Source: Harmothoe impar
Taxonomy: Eukaryota > Annelida > Polychaeta > Phyllodocida > Polynoidae
NCBI GenBank assembly: GCA_947462335.1
Contig: OX381709.1
Coordinates: 71,478,609 to 71,542,608 of the forward strand
Direction of reading: 5' to 3'
Length of the DNA: 64,000 nt
In this document: positions 1-12,586 of the stretch, piece after piece
Layout of the letters: every line of letters begins with the position of its first letter
Position numbering within the stretch: the first letter of the stretch is position 1
The notes under the pieces: model-generated
The model's input: the letters and a program-made list of their open reading frames with translations, nothing else
What the model was told of the DNA's origin: nothing
Database searches by the model: none
Position numbers and translations under genes: made by a program

Positions 1-2959
1 AGACAGAAGAATAGTGTATTGCAGCTCAAATTCCATGCATCCCTTTTTGCTGTAAACCAACATTATATTCCATCACCCATTTACATTTATACCATAGTAC
101 ATACTGTAAAACCATAGTAGATTCTACTACTCAGCTACATTTAGATCTAACAGAGTACGATTAGTAATCAGGAAAGTAAATACTGTTGCTTCCCCATGGT
201 ATCTGTATTCAAGAAATTTGCTTAAGCCCCTCATACCTAGCTAGAGAAGATATAATGTGATTTGATAAAACAGTGTCAATATCTCCATGAAGTAGATTAA
301 GTTTCATTGGTTGATAATGATTGTAATGGTTTTGCATTTACATGTGGTCTTTAGATACAATGAAAACTTGGTAAGTTTCATTTCATGAGCATTTTGAAAA
401 CGCACCCTTACCCTATATGAATTTATTGACATTACAGAGTAGGAAGATGAAGAGCTACATCAATGAATATTGTAGCGATGCCTCGAAAGTAAGTAAACTT
501 ATGTCCGTCTTGGTTTGTTTCATCAATCAAAGTTTTTTTGTACGATGATCATTATTTGATTAAGTGCATGATATTTCATGTGGTCCTTTTAACTGTAAAC
601 CAGCAGCATAGTATTCTACAGCCCATTTAAACTAATACCGTAGTAAATACTATAAAACTATACTCGATTCTTCTGCTGAGCTATATTTACTTCCAACCGG
701 GTATGCTCTTGTTATCAGGGATGGGAGCACTGTTGCTTCTGGAATGGCCAGAGAAAAAACACTGATGTGATTAGAGAGTGTCATCAATTTGATGGAGCTG
801 ATTAAGTTTCATTATTTATATGAAATGTAATGGTATTGCATTCAGATATGCTCTAGATACAATGAGGACTAATTCAGCTTCAATTGATAAGCAATATGAT
901 AACCCAGCCTTAACCTGAAGTATTAATAATTACAATAGAAATTAGGAAGATGATGGACTACATCAAGAGATATGGTAGGAAAGTGAGTACTTTGCTGTTT
1001 ATTTTTATTCCTTTTCATCATTGATAGAAGTTCAAATGTATAGTGATTGTTCTACTAAGTCTGAAGAATAGTGCAGGTTAATTTATTTTTCATTTTCCAG
1101 CCTTAACCTGAATTATGAATAATTACATTACAGTTTAGGAAGATGATGGACTACATCAAGAGATATAGTAGGAAAGTGAGTACTTTGATGTTTATTTTTG
1201 TTCTTTTTCATCACTGATAGAAGTTCATATGTATAGTGATTGTTATTTCACTAAGTCTGAAGAATAGTGCAGGGTAATTCATATTTTATGTTGTCCTTTT
1301 CAACTGTGAACCAACAGTATATTTTACTGCAAATGTACACGTATACCTCAGTAAATATTGTAGAACTATAGTAGATTCTTCTGCTGAGCTATATTAAATT
1401 TTACTTCCAACATGTGTATGCTTTAGTAATTTGTGATGGGAGCACTGTTGTTTTCAAAACAGTATCTGGGTTCAAAAATTCCCTTCAGATCCTGACACCT
1501 AGCTAGAGAAAAAAATCGGATTTGATTAGAGAGTGTCATCATCTTGATGAAGCAAATTAGGTTTCATTGGTTATATGAATTGTAATGGTATTGCCTTCAG
1601 ATATACTCTAGATAAAAAGGAAATTTATTCAGTTTCAATTGATAAGCAATTTGATAATGCTCCCTTGACCTACTAATGAATGATTTACATTACAGGGTAG
1701 AAAGACGATGGCCTACAGCAGGACATCTCGTAGGAACCGCATGAACGTAAGTATTATGATGTTTATCTTAGTTCTTTTTCTTCATTGATTGAAATCTACA
1801 TGTATGATGATCGTTATTTGACAAAGTCTGAAGAATAGTACAGGGTAATTTATATTCCGTGTGGTCCTTTATAACTGTGAGCCAACACCATAATTGTACT
1901 GCCCATTTACACTAATACCGTAGTACATACTGTAAAACTATACTAGATACTACTGCTCAGCTACATTAAATGCTGACAGCGTAGGCTTTCATATAAGGAA
2001 TGAGAGCACTGTTGCTTCCCTACAGTACCTGAGTTCAAGACATTTGCTTAAGGAACTAATATCCAGCCAGAGAAGTAATAATGTGACTCGATACCAGAGT
2101 GCCATCATCTTGATGGAGCAGATTAAGTTTCATTGGTTAATATGAAATGTAACGGTTTTGCATCTACATATGGTTTAAATGCAATGAATAACTAGTTCAG
2201 TTTCAATAAAAATGAAATTTGATGACACAACCTTGCCCTATATATATATATAGAAAAAATTGACATTACAGAGTAAGAATATGGCGACCTACATCAAGAA
2301 GTATTGTATTTATGGCAAGGATGTAAGTACTATGATGTTTATCTTTGTATTTTTTTATTCATCAAAGTTCACAGGCCTTGTGATTGTTGGTAAAATGAGT
2401 CAAATGACTAGTGTAGGGTAATACAAATATTTCATTTAGTCCTCTTTTTCAGTAAACCAACAGTAAATTCTACCACCCATGTACATTGATATTGCAGCTT
2501 ATACTGTGAAACTATAGTAGATTCTTCTGCTCAGCTACATTGACTTCCAACAGTGTAAGCCTTGGTAATCAGGGATGGAAGCACACTTGCGTCCCTATAG
2601 TATTCGGGTTCAAAACATTCTCTTCAGACACTCATACCTTAACAGAGAAGGAGAAAACCGTGAATTGATAAGACAGTGTCATCATTTTGATGTAGCAGAT
2701 TAAGTTTCATCAGTTAAATGAATTGCAATGGTATTGCATTGAGATCTGCTACAGACACCAATTCAGTTTCAATTGATAAGCAACATGATGAAGCACCCTT
2801 AATCTACATATAGAATATTTACATTACAGAGTTCCAGGGTATATGCCTACATCAGGAAATATAGTAGGTTAAGCGTAACTGTAAGTACACTGATGTTTAT
2901 CTTTGTTCTTTTTCCTTTATTCATAAAAGTTCACATGTTTGGTGATTGTCATTTGACTG
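1..2959 (+). repeat. Higher-order repeat unit 1 (about 2.96 kb) of the micro-exon array
   Basis: The first base of the window matches the start of later units at 2960, 5919 and 8680. The unit contains six diverged monomers of similar intron sequence. Exons: A 438-488 (SRKMKSYINEYCSDASK), B1 939-982 (broken acceptor), B2 1134-1175 (FRKMMDYIKRYSRK), C 1696-1746 (GRKTMAYSRTSRRNRMN), D 2272-2322 (SKNMATYIKKYCIYGKD) and E 2830-2880 (SSRVYAYIRKYSRLSVT). B1 and B2 lie only 195 bp apart, a partial-monomer duplication also present in unit 2. Confidence 0.85.
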
Positions 2960-5900
2960 AGACAGAAGAATAGTGCATGGCAGTTCAAATTCCATGCATC
3001 CCTTTTTGCTGTAAACCAACATTATATTCCATCGCCAATTTATACTTATACCATAGTACATACTGTAAAACCATAGTAGATTCTACTACTCAGCTACATT
3101 TAGATCTAACAGTGTAGGATTAGTAATCAGGAAAGTAAATACTGTTGCTTCCCTATAGTATCTTTATTCAAGAAATTTGCTTAAGCCCCTCATACCTAGC
3201 CAGAAAAAAGATAATGTGATTTGATAAGACAGTCTCTATATCTCAATGAAGTAGATTAAGTTTCATTGATTGATAATGATTGTAATGTTTTTGCATTTAC
3301 ATGTGGTCTTTAGATACAATGAAAACTAGATAAGTTTCATTTCATGAGCCTTTTGATAATGCACCCTTACCCTATATGAATATATTGACATTACAGAGTA
3401 GGAAGATAGAATACTCCATCAGGAAATATTGTAGCGATGCCTCGAAAGTAAGTAAACTAATGTCTGTCTTGGTTTGTTTCATCAATCAAAGTTATTGTGT
3501 ATGATGATCATTATTTGGTTAAGTGCATGATAATTCATATTTCATGTGGTCCTTTTAACTGTGAACCAGCAGCATAGTATTCTACCGCCCATTTAAACTA
3601 ATACCATAGTATATACTATAAAACTTTACTCGATTCTTCTGCTGAGCTATATTTACTTCCAACCGGGTATGCTTTAGTTATCAGGGATGGGAGCACTGTT
3701 GCTTCTAGAATGGCCAGAGAAAAAACACTGATGTGATTAGAGAGTGTCATCAAATTGATGGAGATGATTAAGTTTCATTATTTATATGAAATGTAATGGT
3801 ATTGCATTCAGATATGCTCTAGATACAATGAGGACTAATTCAGCTTCAATTGATAAGCAAAATGATAACCGAGCCTTAACCTGAATTATTAATAATTACA
3901 TTAGAGAGTAGGAAGATGATGGACTACATCAAGAGATATAGTAGGAAAGTAAATACTTTGATGTTTATTTTTGTTCCTTTTCATCATTGATAGAAGTTCA
4001 CATGTATAGTGATTGTTATTTCACTAAGTCTGAAAAATAGTGCAGGTTAATTTATTTTTCATTTTCCAGCCTAACCTCAATTATGAATAATTACATTCCA
4101 GAGTAAGAAGATGATGGACTACATCAAGAGATATAGAAGGAAAGTGAGTACTTTGATGTTTATTTTTGTTCTTTTTCATCACTGATAGAAGTTCATATGT
4201 ATAGTGATTGTTATTTCACTAAGTCTGAAGAATAGTGCAGGGTAATTCAGATTTTATGTTCTCCTTTTCAACTGTGAACCAACAGTATATTCTACTGCAA
4301 ATGTACACTTATACCTCAGTACATACTGTAGAACTATAGTAGATTCTTCTGCTGAGCTATATTAAATTTCACTTCCAACATGTGTATGCTTTAGTAATTT
4401 GGGATGGGAGCACTGTTGTTTTCCATACAGTATCTGGGTTCAAAAATTCCCTTCAGATCCTGACACCTAGCCAGAAAAAAAAATCGGATTTGATTAGAGA
4501 GTGTCATCATCTCGATGAAGAAAATTAGGTTTCATTGGTTATATGAATTGTAATGGTATTGCCTTCAGATATACTCTAGATACAATGGAAATTTATTCAG
4601 TTTCAATTGATAAGCAATTCGATAATGCTCCCTTGACCTACTAATGAATGATTTACATTACAGGGTAGGAAGACGATGGCCTACAGTAGGACATCTCGTA
4701 GGAACCGCATGAACGTAAGTATTATGATGTTTATCTTTGTTCTTTTTCTTCATTGATTGAAATTTACATGTATGATGATCGTTATTTGACAGAGTCTGAA
4801 GAATAGTGCAGGGAGATTTATATTCCGTGTGGTCCTTTATAACTGTGAGCCAACACTATAATTGTACTGCCCATGTACACTAATACCGTAGTACATACTG
4901 TAAAACTATACTAGATACTACTGCTCAGCAACATTAAATGCTGACAGCATAGGCTTTCATATAAGGAATGGGAGCACTGTTGCTTCCCTACAGTACCTGA
5001 GTTCAAAACATTTGCCTCAGGAACTAATATCCAGCCAGAGAAGTAATAATGTGATTCGATACCAGAGTGCCATCATCTTGATGGAGCAGAATAAGTTTCA
5101 TTGGTTAATATGAAATGTAACGGTTTTGCATCTACATGTGGTTTAAATGCAATGAATAACTAATTCAGTTTGGATAAAAATGCAATTTATTGACACAACC
5201 TTGCCCTATATAGAAAAAAATTGACATTACAGAGTAAGAATATGGCGACCTACATAAGGAACTATTGTATTTATAGCAAGAATGTAAGTACTATGATGTT
5301 TATCTTTGTTTTCTTTTATTCATCAAAGTTCGCATACCTGGTGAGTGTTGGTTAAATGAGTCAAATGACTAGTGTAGGGTAATGCATATTTCATGTAGTC
5401 CTCTTTTACGGTAAACCAACAGTATATTCTACCACCCATATACATTGATATTGTAGCTTATACTGTGAAACTATAGTAGATTCTTCTGCTCAGCCACATT
5501 TATTTCCAACAGTGTATGCCTTGGTAATCAGGGATGGGAGCACACTTGTGTCCCTATAGTATCCGGGTTCAAAACATTCTCATAAGACACTCATACCTAA
5601 CCAGAGAAGGAGAAAACCGTGATTTGATAAGACAGTGTCATCATTTTGATGTAGCAGATTAAGTTTCATCAGTTAAATGAATTGCTATGGTATTGCATTG
5701 AGATCTGCTACAGACACCAATTCAGTTTCAATTGATAAGCAACATGATGAAACACCCTTAATCTTCATATAGAATATTTACATTACAGTGGTCAACGATA
5801 TATGCCTACATCAGGAAATATAGTAGGTACAGCTCGAAGGTAAGTACACTGATATTTATCTTTGTTCTTTTTCCTTTATTCATAAAAGTTCACATCTATG

Positions 5901-8900
5901 GTGATTGTCATTTGACTGAGACAGAAGAATAGTGCATGGCAGTTCAAATTCCATGCATCCCTTTTTGCTGTAAACCAACATTATATTCCATCGCCCATTT
6001 ATACTTATACCATAGTACATACTGTAAAACCATAGTAGATTCTACTACTCAGCTACATTTAGATCTAACAGTGTAGGATTAGTAATCAGGAAAGTAAATA
6101 CTGTTGCATCCCCAAAGTATCTGTATTCAAGAAATTTGCTTAAGCCCCTCATACCTAGCCAGAGAAGAGATAATGTGATTTGATAAGACAGTGTCAATAT
6201 TTCAATGAAGTAGATTAAGTTTCATTGGGTGATAATGATTGTAATGGTTTTGCATTTACATGTGGTCTTTAGATGAAAACTAGATAAGTTTCATTTCATG
6301 AGCCTTTTGATAATGCACCCTTACCCTATATGAATATATTGACATTACAGAGAAGGAAGATGTATAGCTCCATCAGGAAATATTGTAGCGATGCCGGGAA
6401 AGTAAGTAAACTAATGTCTGTCTTGGTTTGTTTCATCAATCAAAGTTATTGTGTATGATGATCATTATTTGGTTAAGTGCATAATAATTCCTATTTCATG
6501 TGGTCATTTTTAACTGTAAACTAACAGCATAATGTTCTACCACCAATTTAAACTAATACCATAGTATTTTACTGTAAAACTATAGTCAATTCTTCAACTG
6601 AGCTATATTTACTTCCAACCGGGTATGCTTTAGTAATCAGGGATGGGTCACTGTTGCTTCTCGAATGGCCAGAGAAAAAAAATACCTGATATGATTAGAG
6701 AGTGTCATCAAATTGATGGAGCTGATTAAGTTTCATTGGTTATATGAAATGTAATGGTATTGCATTCAGAAATGCTCTAGATACAATGAGGACTAACTCA
6801 GCTTCAATTAATAAGCAATATGATAACCCAGCCTTAACGTACATTATGAATAATCACATTACAGAGTAGGGTGATGATGGACTACATCAAGAGATATAGT
6901 AGGAAAGTGAGTACTTTGATGTTTATTTTTGTTCTTTTTCATCATTGATAGAAGTTCATATGTATAGTGATTGTTCTTTCACTAAGTGTGAAGAATAGTG
7001 CAGGGTCATTCACATTTCATGTTGTCCTTTTCAACTGTGAACCAACAGTATATTCTACTGCCCAAGTACACTTGTACCTCAGTACATACTGTGAAGCTAT
7101 AGTAGATTCTTCTGCTGAGCTGTGTTAAATTTTACTTCCAACATGTGTATGCTTTAGTGAATCGGGATGGGAGCACTGTTGTTTTCCATATAGTATCTGG
7201 GTTCAAAATTCCCTTCAGATCCTGACACCTAGCCAGAGAAAAAAAATCTGATTTGATTAGAGAGTGTCATCATCTTGATGAAGCAAATTAGGTTTCATTG
7301 GTTATATGAATTGTAATGGTATTGCCTTCAGATATACTCTAGATACAATGGACACTTATTCAGTTTCAATTGATAAGCAATTCGATAATGCTCCCTTAAC
7401 CTACTGATGAATGATTTACATTACAGGGTAGGAAGACGATGGCCTACAGCAGGACATCTGGTAGGAACCGCATGAACGTAAGTACTATGATGTTTATCTT
7501 AGTTCTTTTTCTTCATTGATTGAAATTCACATGTATGGTGATCGTTATTTGACAAAGTCTGAAGAATAGTGCAGGGTAATTCATATTCCATGTGGTCCTT
7601 TATAAATGTGAGCCAACACTAGAATTGTATTGCTCATGTACACTAATACCGTAGTACATACTGTAAAACTATACTAGATACTACTGCTCAGCTACATTAA
7701 CTGCTGACAGTGTATACTCTCATAATAAGGAATGAGAGCACTGTTGCTTCCCTATAGTACCTGAGTTCGAGACATTTGCTTAAGGAACTAACACCCAGCC
7801 AGAGAAGAAATGATGTGATTCAATACCAGAGTGCCATCATCTTGATGGAGCAGATTCAGTTTGATTGGTTAATATGTAATGTAACGGTTTTGCATCTACA
7901 TGTGGTTTAAATGCAATGAATAACTAATTCAGTTTCGATAAAAATGCAATTATTGACACAACCTTGCCCTATATAGAAAAAATTGACATTACAGAGTAAC
8001 AATATGGCGACCTACATCAGGAACTATTGTATTTATAGCAATAATGTAAGTACTATGATGTTTATCTTTGTTTTTTTTTATTCATCAAAGTTCGCATACC
8101 TGGTGAGTGTTGGTTAAATGAGTCAAATGACTAGTGTAGGGTAATGCATATTTCATGTAGTCCTCTTTTACGGTAACCAACAGTATATTCTACCACCCAT
8201 ATACATTGATATTGTAGCTTATACTGTGAAACTATAGTAGGTTCTTCTGCTCAGCCACATTTATTTCCAACAGTGTATGCCTTGGTAATCAGGGATGGGA
8301 GCACACTTGTGTCCCTATAGTATCCGGGTTCAAAACATTCTCTTAAGACACTCATACCTAACCAGAGAAGGAGAAAACCGTGATTTGATAAGACAGTGTC
8401 ATCATTTTGATGTAGCAGATTAAGTTTCATCAGTTAAATGAATTGCAATGGTATTGCATTGAGATCTGCTACAGACACCAATTCAGTTTCAATTGATAAG
8501 CAACATGATGAAACACCCTTAATCTTCATATAGAATATTTACATTACAGTGGTCAACGATATATGCCTACATCAGGAAATATAGTAGGTACAGCTCGAAG
8601 GTAAGTACACTGATGTTTATCTTTGTTCTTTTTCCTTTATTCATAAAAGTTCACATGTATGGTGATTGTCATTTGACTGAGACAGAAGAATAGTGCATGG
8701 CAGTTCAAATTCCATGCATCCCTTTTTGCTGCAAACCAACATTTTATTCCATCGCCCATTTATACTTATACCATAGTACATATTGTAAAACCATAGTAGA
8801 TTCTACTACTCAGCTACATTTAGATCTAACAGTGTAGGATTAGTATCTGTATTCAAGAAATTTGCTTAAGCCCCTCATACCTAGCCAGAGAAGAGATAAT

Positions 8901-11900
8901 GTGATTTGATAAGACAGTGTCAATATTTCAATGAAGTAGATTAAGTTTCATTGGTTGATAATGATTGTAATGGTTTTGCATTTACATGCGGTCTTTAGAT
9001 ACAATGAAAACTAAATAAATTTCATTTTATGAGCATTTTGATAATGCACCCTTACCCTATATGAATATATTGACATTACAGAGTAGGAAGATGAAGAGCT
9101 CCATCAGGTATTATTGTAGGAATTCCTTGAAAGTAAGTAAACTAATGTTTGTTTTCGTTTGTTTCATCAATCAAAGTTATTGTGTATGATGATCATTATT
9201 TGGTTACTTAAGTGCATAATAATTCCTATTTCATGTGGTCCTTTTTAACTGTAAACTAACAGCATAATGTTCTACCACTAATTTAAACTAATACCATAGT
9301 ATTTTACTGTAAAACTATAGTCAATTCTTCAACTGAGCTACATTTACTTCCAACCGGGTATGCTTTAGTAATCAGGGATGGGTCACTGTTGCTTCTCGAA
9401 TGGCCAGAGAAAAAAAATACCTGATATGATTAGAGAGTGTCATCAAATTGATGGAGCTGATTAAGTTTCATTGGTTATATGAAATGTAATGGTATTGCAT
9501 TCAGAAATGCTCTAGATACAATGAGGACTAACTCAGCTTCAATTAATAAGCAATATGATAACCCAGCCTTAACGTACATTATGAATAATCACATTACAGA
9601 GTAGGGTGATGATGGACTACATCAAGAGATATAGTAGGAAAGTGAGTACTTTGATGTTTATTTTTGTTCTTTTTCATCATTGATAGAAGTTCATATGTAT
9701 AGTGATTGTTCTTTCACTAAGTGTGAAGAATAGTGCAGGGTCATTCATATTTCATGTTGTCCTTTTCAACTGTGAACCAACAGTATATTCTACTGCCCAA
9801 GTACACTTGTACCTCAGTACATACTGTAAAGCTATAGTAGATTCTTCTGCTGAGCTGTGTTAAATTTTACTTCCAACATGTGTATGCTTTAGTGAATTGG
9901 GATGGGAGCACTGTTGTTTTCCATATAGTATCTGGGTTCAAAATTCCCTTCAGATCCTGACACCTAGCCAGAGAAAAAAAATCTGATTTGATTAGAGAGT
10001 GTCATCATCTTGATGAAGCAAATTAGGTTTCATTGGTTATATGAATTGTAATGGTATTGCCTTCAGATATACTCTAGATACAAAGGACACTTATTCAGTT
10101 TTAATTGATAAGCAATTCGATAATGCTCCCTTAACCTACTGATGAATGATTTACATTACAAGGTAGGAAGACAATGGCCTACAGCAGGACATCTGGTAGG
10201 AACCACATGAACGTAAGTACTTTGATGTTTATCTTTGTTCTTTTTCTTCATTGATTGAAATTCACATGTATGATGATCGTTATTTGACAAAGTCTGAAGA
10301 ATAGTGCAGGGTAATTCATATTCCATGTGGTCCTTTATAAATGTGAGCCAACACTAGAATTGTATTGCCCATGTACACTAATACCGTGTAAAACTATACT
10401 AGATACTACTGCTCAGCTACATTAACTGCTGACAGTGTAGCATATTATTCTACCGCCAATACCAAAGTTCATATTATAGATTTTTCTGCTAAGCTATGTT
10501 TACTTCCAACAGTGTATCCTTTAGTAATAGGAGATGAGAACAGTGTTGCGTGCTTATGATTCAAGGCTTAAGGCACTCATACCTAGCCAGAGAAAAAAAT
10601 ATATGATTTGATTAGAGAGTATCATGATTTTGAGTTTCACTGGTTAAATGAATAGTAATGGTAGTGCATTCAGACTTGCTCTAAATACAATGGATACCTA
10701 TTCAGTTACAATTAATAAACAATTTCATACCACACCTTTAACCTACATAATGAATATTTACATTACAGTTTGGACGCTGATGGCCTACATCAAGAGATAT
10801 AATAGGAAATGATGAAAGTGAGTACTATTATGTTTATCTTGTTTCGTTTTCATCATTGATCAAAGTTAACATGTATGGTGATTGTTATTTGACTAAGTCT
10901 GAAGAATAGTGGACGTTACATTCTTTCACTTCTAACAGTGTATACTTAAGTGATTACGGATGGGAGCACTGTTGCTTCTGCATAGTATCTGGGTCCAAGA
11001 CACTCATACAAAGCTAGAGGAGAATAATGGGACTTGATGAGATAGTATTATTAACTTAATGAAGCAGATTAACTGTCATTAGATAATATGAATTGTAGTG
11101 GTATTACCCCTACCAGTAGTAGCAAACAAAGTGTGGCTCTGAACTTGGCCACACCTTGTTTGCAAGTGTGGCCCAGAGAGGGCTAACCGACGGGCGCCCG
11201 TTAGTTTAGGGCACTGGGCTTTGGTTTGGCCCCAAGCGGGCTCACCACTTTGGGCTCAGATTTGGTGTTTGGACTGGTTGCCCACTTTGGACTGAGATTG
11301 GGTTTTGGACGGGCTGGCCAATTTGGTGCCACAGGACCCCCTGATAATTAAGGGTTTTTAGAATCTATTCAATCTTTAGAGTCTATTAGATCTTCAGCAT
11401 TTTCTTGTATGTGTTTCATGAGATATCCTAGGTCCTGCCAAGCAACCCTCAGGCATAATTATACTCTTCCTAGCCAGTTATGGAAGTAGGAAGCAAGCTT
11501 ATCATCATCAGTTTTGAGCCATATGCAGCATAGGCAAGTGCCTATGGTGTACATTGGCCTCCATACTTACATGGAGCATATGAGTCTGGTCTTAAGCAAG
11601 TTGTAACGCCACAAAAATGGTATCTACACTGGATAGCTGCTTAGAGAACCTCCTTTTCATCATTTAAATATATAGTCTGATTCCCAAACTGTGAAGACAT
11701 CTATCTATTGTTTTCTATTCTACATCACTTTAACATTTTCTCGTATAATTGTATAATGTCAATTTCATCTGGCTTTGTTGGAAAACTCAATATATTTTAT
11801 AGTAGTGACATCTGGTATCACTTGTCAGAACTACTAGACCAGTTGACCTGTCCAAACCTAACCTCAGCCCACATCGAGCAGCCCGCTCTGAAACTGATCT

Positions 11901-12428
11901 GAGCCCAAAACAGGGAGCCTGCTTTGCAACTGATCTGAGCACAATTTGGGCAGCCTGGTCAGGGCTACAATTCTGCCCAGCCATCTGTCCAACATGAAAT
12001 ACAGCTCAGTTTTGCCCACCTTCAAACAGGCAATCCAAGCTAAAACCAAATTGGACCCGTGCGGGCTTGCTACTAGGGGCATTGACTTTAAGAATGGAGG
12101 ACTGTTGCTTCCCATATTATATCTGGCTTCAGGACAATTGCTTAAGACACTCATACCTAGCCAGAGAAGAAACAATCTGATTTGATAAGCGACTGTCCTG
12201 GTCTTGTTGAAGCAGATAAAGTTTCATTTGGTAATATGAATTATTATTGTATGGATTAAGCAATGTGATAATGCAATTTACCCCACATAGAGAATATTTA
12301 CATTACAGATCAAGATCACGAAGGCTGACAGGCCAAGTTCTAGAAAGAAGACAAAGACTGCTTTAAAAGAAGTTGGTAGGATGGGCCTGGATGCCACGCT
12401 AGGCCCGCTGTTATGGATTATTGAATAA
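438..12428 (+). CDS. Micro-exon gene: tandem array of 42/51-nt phase-0 exons plus terminal exon (5' end outside window)
   Basis: I do not recognise the protein. Between a TTACAG-type acceptor and a GTAAGT/GTGAGT donor, the same short exon recurs about every 0.5 kb: 438-488, 1134-1175, 1696-1746, 2272-2322, 2830-2880, 3397-3447, 3907-3948, 4102-4143, 4664-4714, 5233-5283, 5789-5839, 6351-6401, 6865-6906, 7427-7477, 7995-8045, 8550-8600, 9082-9132, 9600-9641, then the terminal exon 12309-12428. Lengths are 51 or 42 nt, so any exon can be skipped without frame change. In exon A the two other frames meet TGA or TAG within four codons. Each exon gives a 17- or 14-residue basic peptide with Tyr at fixed places (e.g. 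SRKMMDYIKRYSRK). Joined in order they give about 330 residues, with no recognisable domain and no signal peptide in the visible part. The design resembles schistosome micro-exon genes, which is analogy only. Transcription is inferred from splice sites, frame and the polyA signal. Confidence 0.72.
939..982 (+). pseudogene. Broken B micro-exon of unit 1 (acceptor lost)
   Basis: Aligned to the B exon of unit 2, the acceptor CAG|AG has become a non-AG sequence. The nearest AG lies two bases upstream and would give a 44-nt exon that breaks the frame. The donor GTGAGT and the coding core remain. The copy is probably skipped. Confidence 0.65.
2960..5918 (+). repeat. Higher-order repeat unit 2 of the micro-exon array
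   Basis: Exons: A 3397-3447 (SRKIEYSIRKYCSDASK), B1 3907-3948 (SRKMMDYIKRYSRK, donor GTAAAT), B2 4102-4143 (SKKMMDYIKRYRRK), C 4664-4714 (identical peptide to unit 1), D 5233-5283 (SKNMATYIRNYCIYSKN) and E 5789-5839 (WSTIYAYIRKYSRYSSK). Its length of 2959 bp equals that of unit 1. This is the most complete unit: all six exons have usable splice sites. Confidence 0.85.
5919..8679 (+). repeat. Higher-order repeat unit 3, lacking one B exon
   Basis: This unit is 2761 bp, about 200 bp shorter than units 1 and 2, because only one B exon remains. Exons: A 6351-6401 (RRKMYSSIRKYCSDAGK), B 6865-6906 (SRVMMDYIKRYSRK), C 7427-7477 (GRKTMAYSRTSGRNRMN), D 7995-8045 (SNNMATYIRNYCIYSNN) and E 8550-8600 (identical to unit 2 E). 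The missing length matches the 195-bp B1-B2 spacing of the earlier units. Confidence 0.85.
10162..10212 (+). pseudogene. Broken C micro-exon of unit 4 (acceptor G to A)
   Basis: Relative to the C exons of units 1-3, the acceptor ACAG has become ACAA. The next AG is one base downstream, giving a 50-nt exon that shifts the frame and meets TGA near its end. The donor GTAAGT is intact. If used, this exon would truncate the protein. Confidence 0.6.
10769..10817 (+). pseudogene. Diverged exon-like copy with in-frame stop
   Basis: It lies between ACATTACAG and GTGAGT like the other exons, but is 49 nt. In phase 0 it reads Phe-Gly-Arg-stop. In another frame it still spells MAYIKRYNRK followed by TGA. 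It is either a dead exon or an alternative terminal exon ending the protein early. Confidence 0.5.
11107..12078. mobile_element. MITE-like insertion in the last intron of the micro-exon gene
   Basis: Monomer sequence stops at about 11106 and resumes at about 12079. The inserted block begins ACCCCTACCAGTAGTAGC and ends TTGCTACTAGGGGC, which are partly inverted. It carries GC-rich subterminal motifs (GGGCTCAGATTTGG on the left, CTGATCTGAGCCCA on the right) in opposite orientation. No transposase is visible, so it fits a non-autonomous DNA element. Confidence 0.5.
12309..12428 (+). CDS. Terminal coding exon of the micro-exon gene
   Basis: After ACATTACAG the sequence is open in phase 0, the frame used by all intact micro-exons, for 39 codons to TAA. 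The peptide is basic at its start (Lys/Arg-rich) and ends in a hydrophobic GPLLWIIE. The upstream intron carries recognisable monomer sequence, so this exon belongs to the same array although an insertion of about 1 kb separates it from the last micro-exons. Phase match, open frame and an overlapping AATAAA make it the best candidate for the 3' end. Confidence 0.7.
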   Translation: MKITKADRPSSRKKTKTALKEVGRMGLDATLGPLLWIIE

Positions 12429-12429
12429 A
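12424..12429 (+). terminator. AATAAA polyadenylation signal overlapping the stop codon
   Basis: AATAAA overlaps the TAA stop (12426-12428) of the terminal exon. A U/GU-rich stretch follows within about 50 bp. It would give an unusually short 3' UTR. Confidence 0.6.
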
Positions 12430-12586
12430 ATGTTAAACTTTAATGATTTTATTTGATTGATTGATCTGTATTTTGTACATTATCTTATTAGAGATCTATT
12501 GTGACAATGGTTTTAACAGTGTATTTCACATGATGTATTTGCATGCGGTATTTGAGATTATTTAGAATATCCTTAGCACAACCATA

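Larger units (their letters stand above)
8680..11106 (+). repeat. Higher-order repeat unit 4 (truncated) and degenerate end monomers
   Basis: Unit 4 matches units 1-3 up to about 10440 and then changes abruptly into more diverged monomers. Intact exons are A 9082-9132 (SRKMKSSIRYYCRNSLK) and B 9600-9641 (SRVMMDYIKRYSRK). Exon C at 10162 has lost its acceptor, and a diverged exon-like copy at 10769 contains an in-frame stop. From 10440 to 11106 the sequence is recognisably monomer-derived (the same motifs around the polypyrimidine tract and the donor) but poorly conserved. Confidence 0.8.

Noticed and set aside
1..11106. Plain satellite DNA
   Set aside because: The repeat keeps splice sites, phase and open frame in nearly all copies and shows exon-limited change, so it is annotated as a gene-bearing array.
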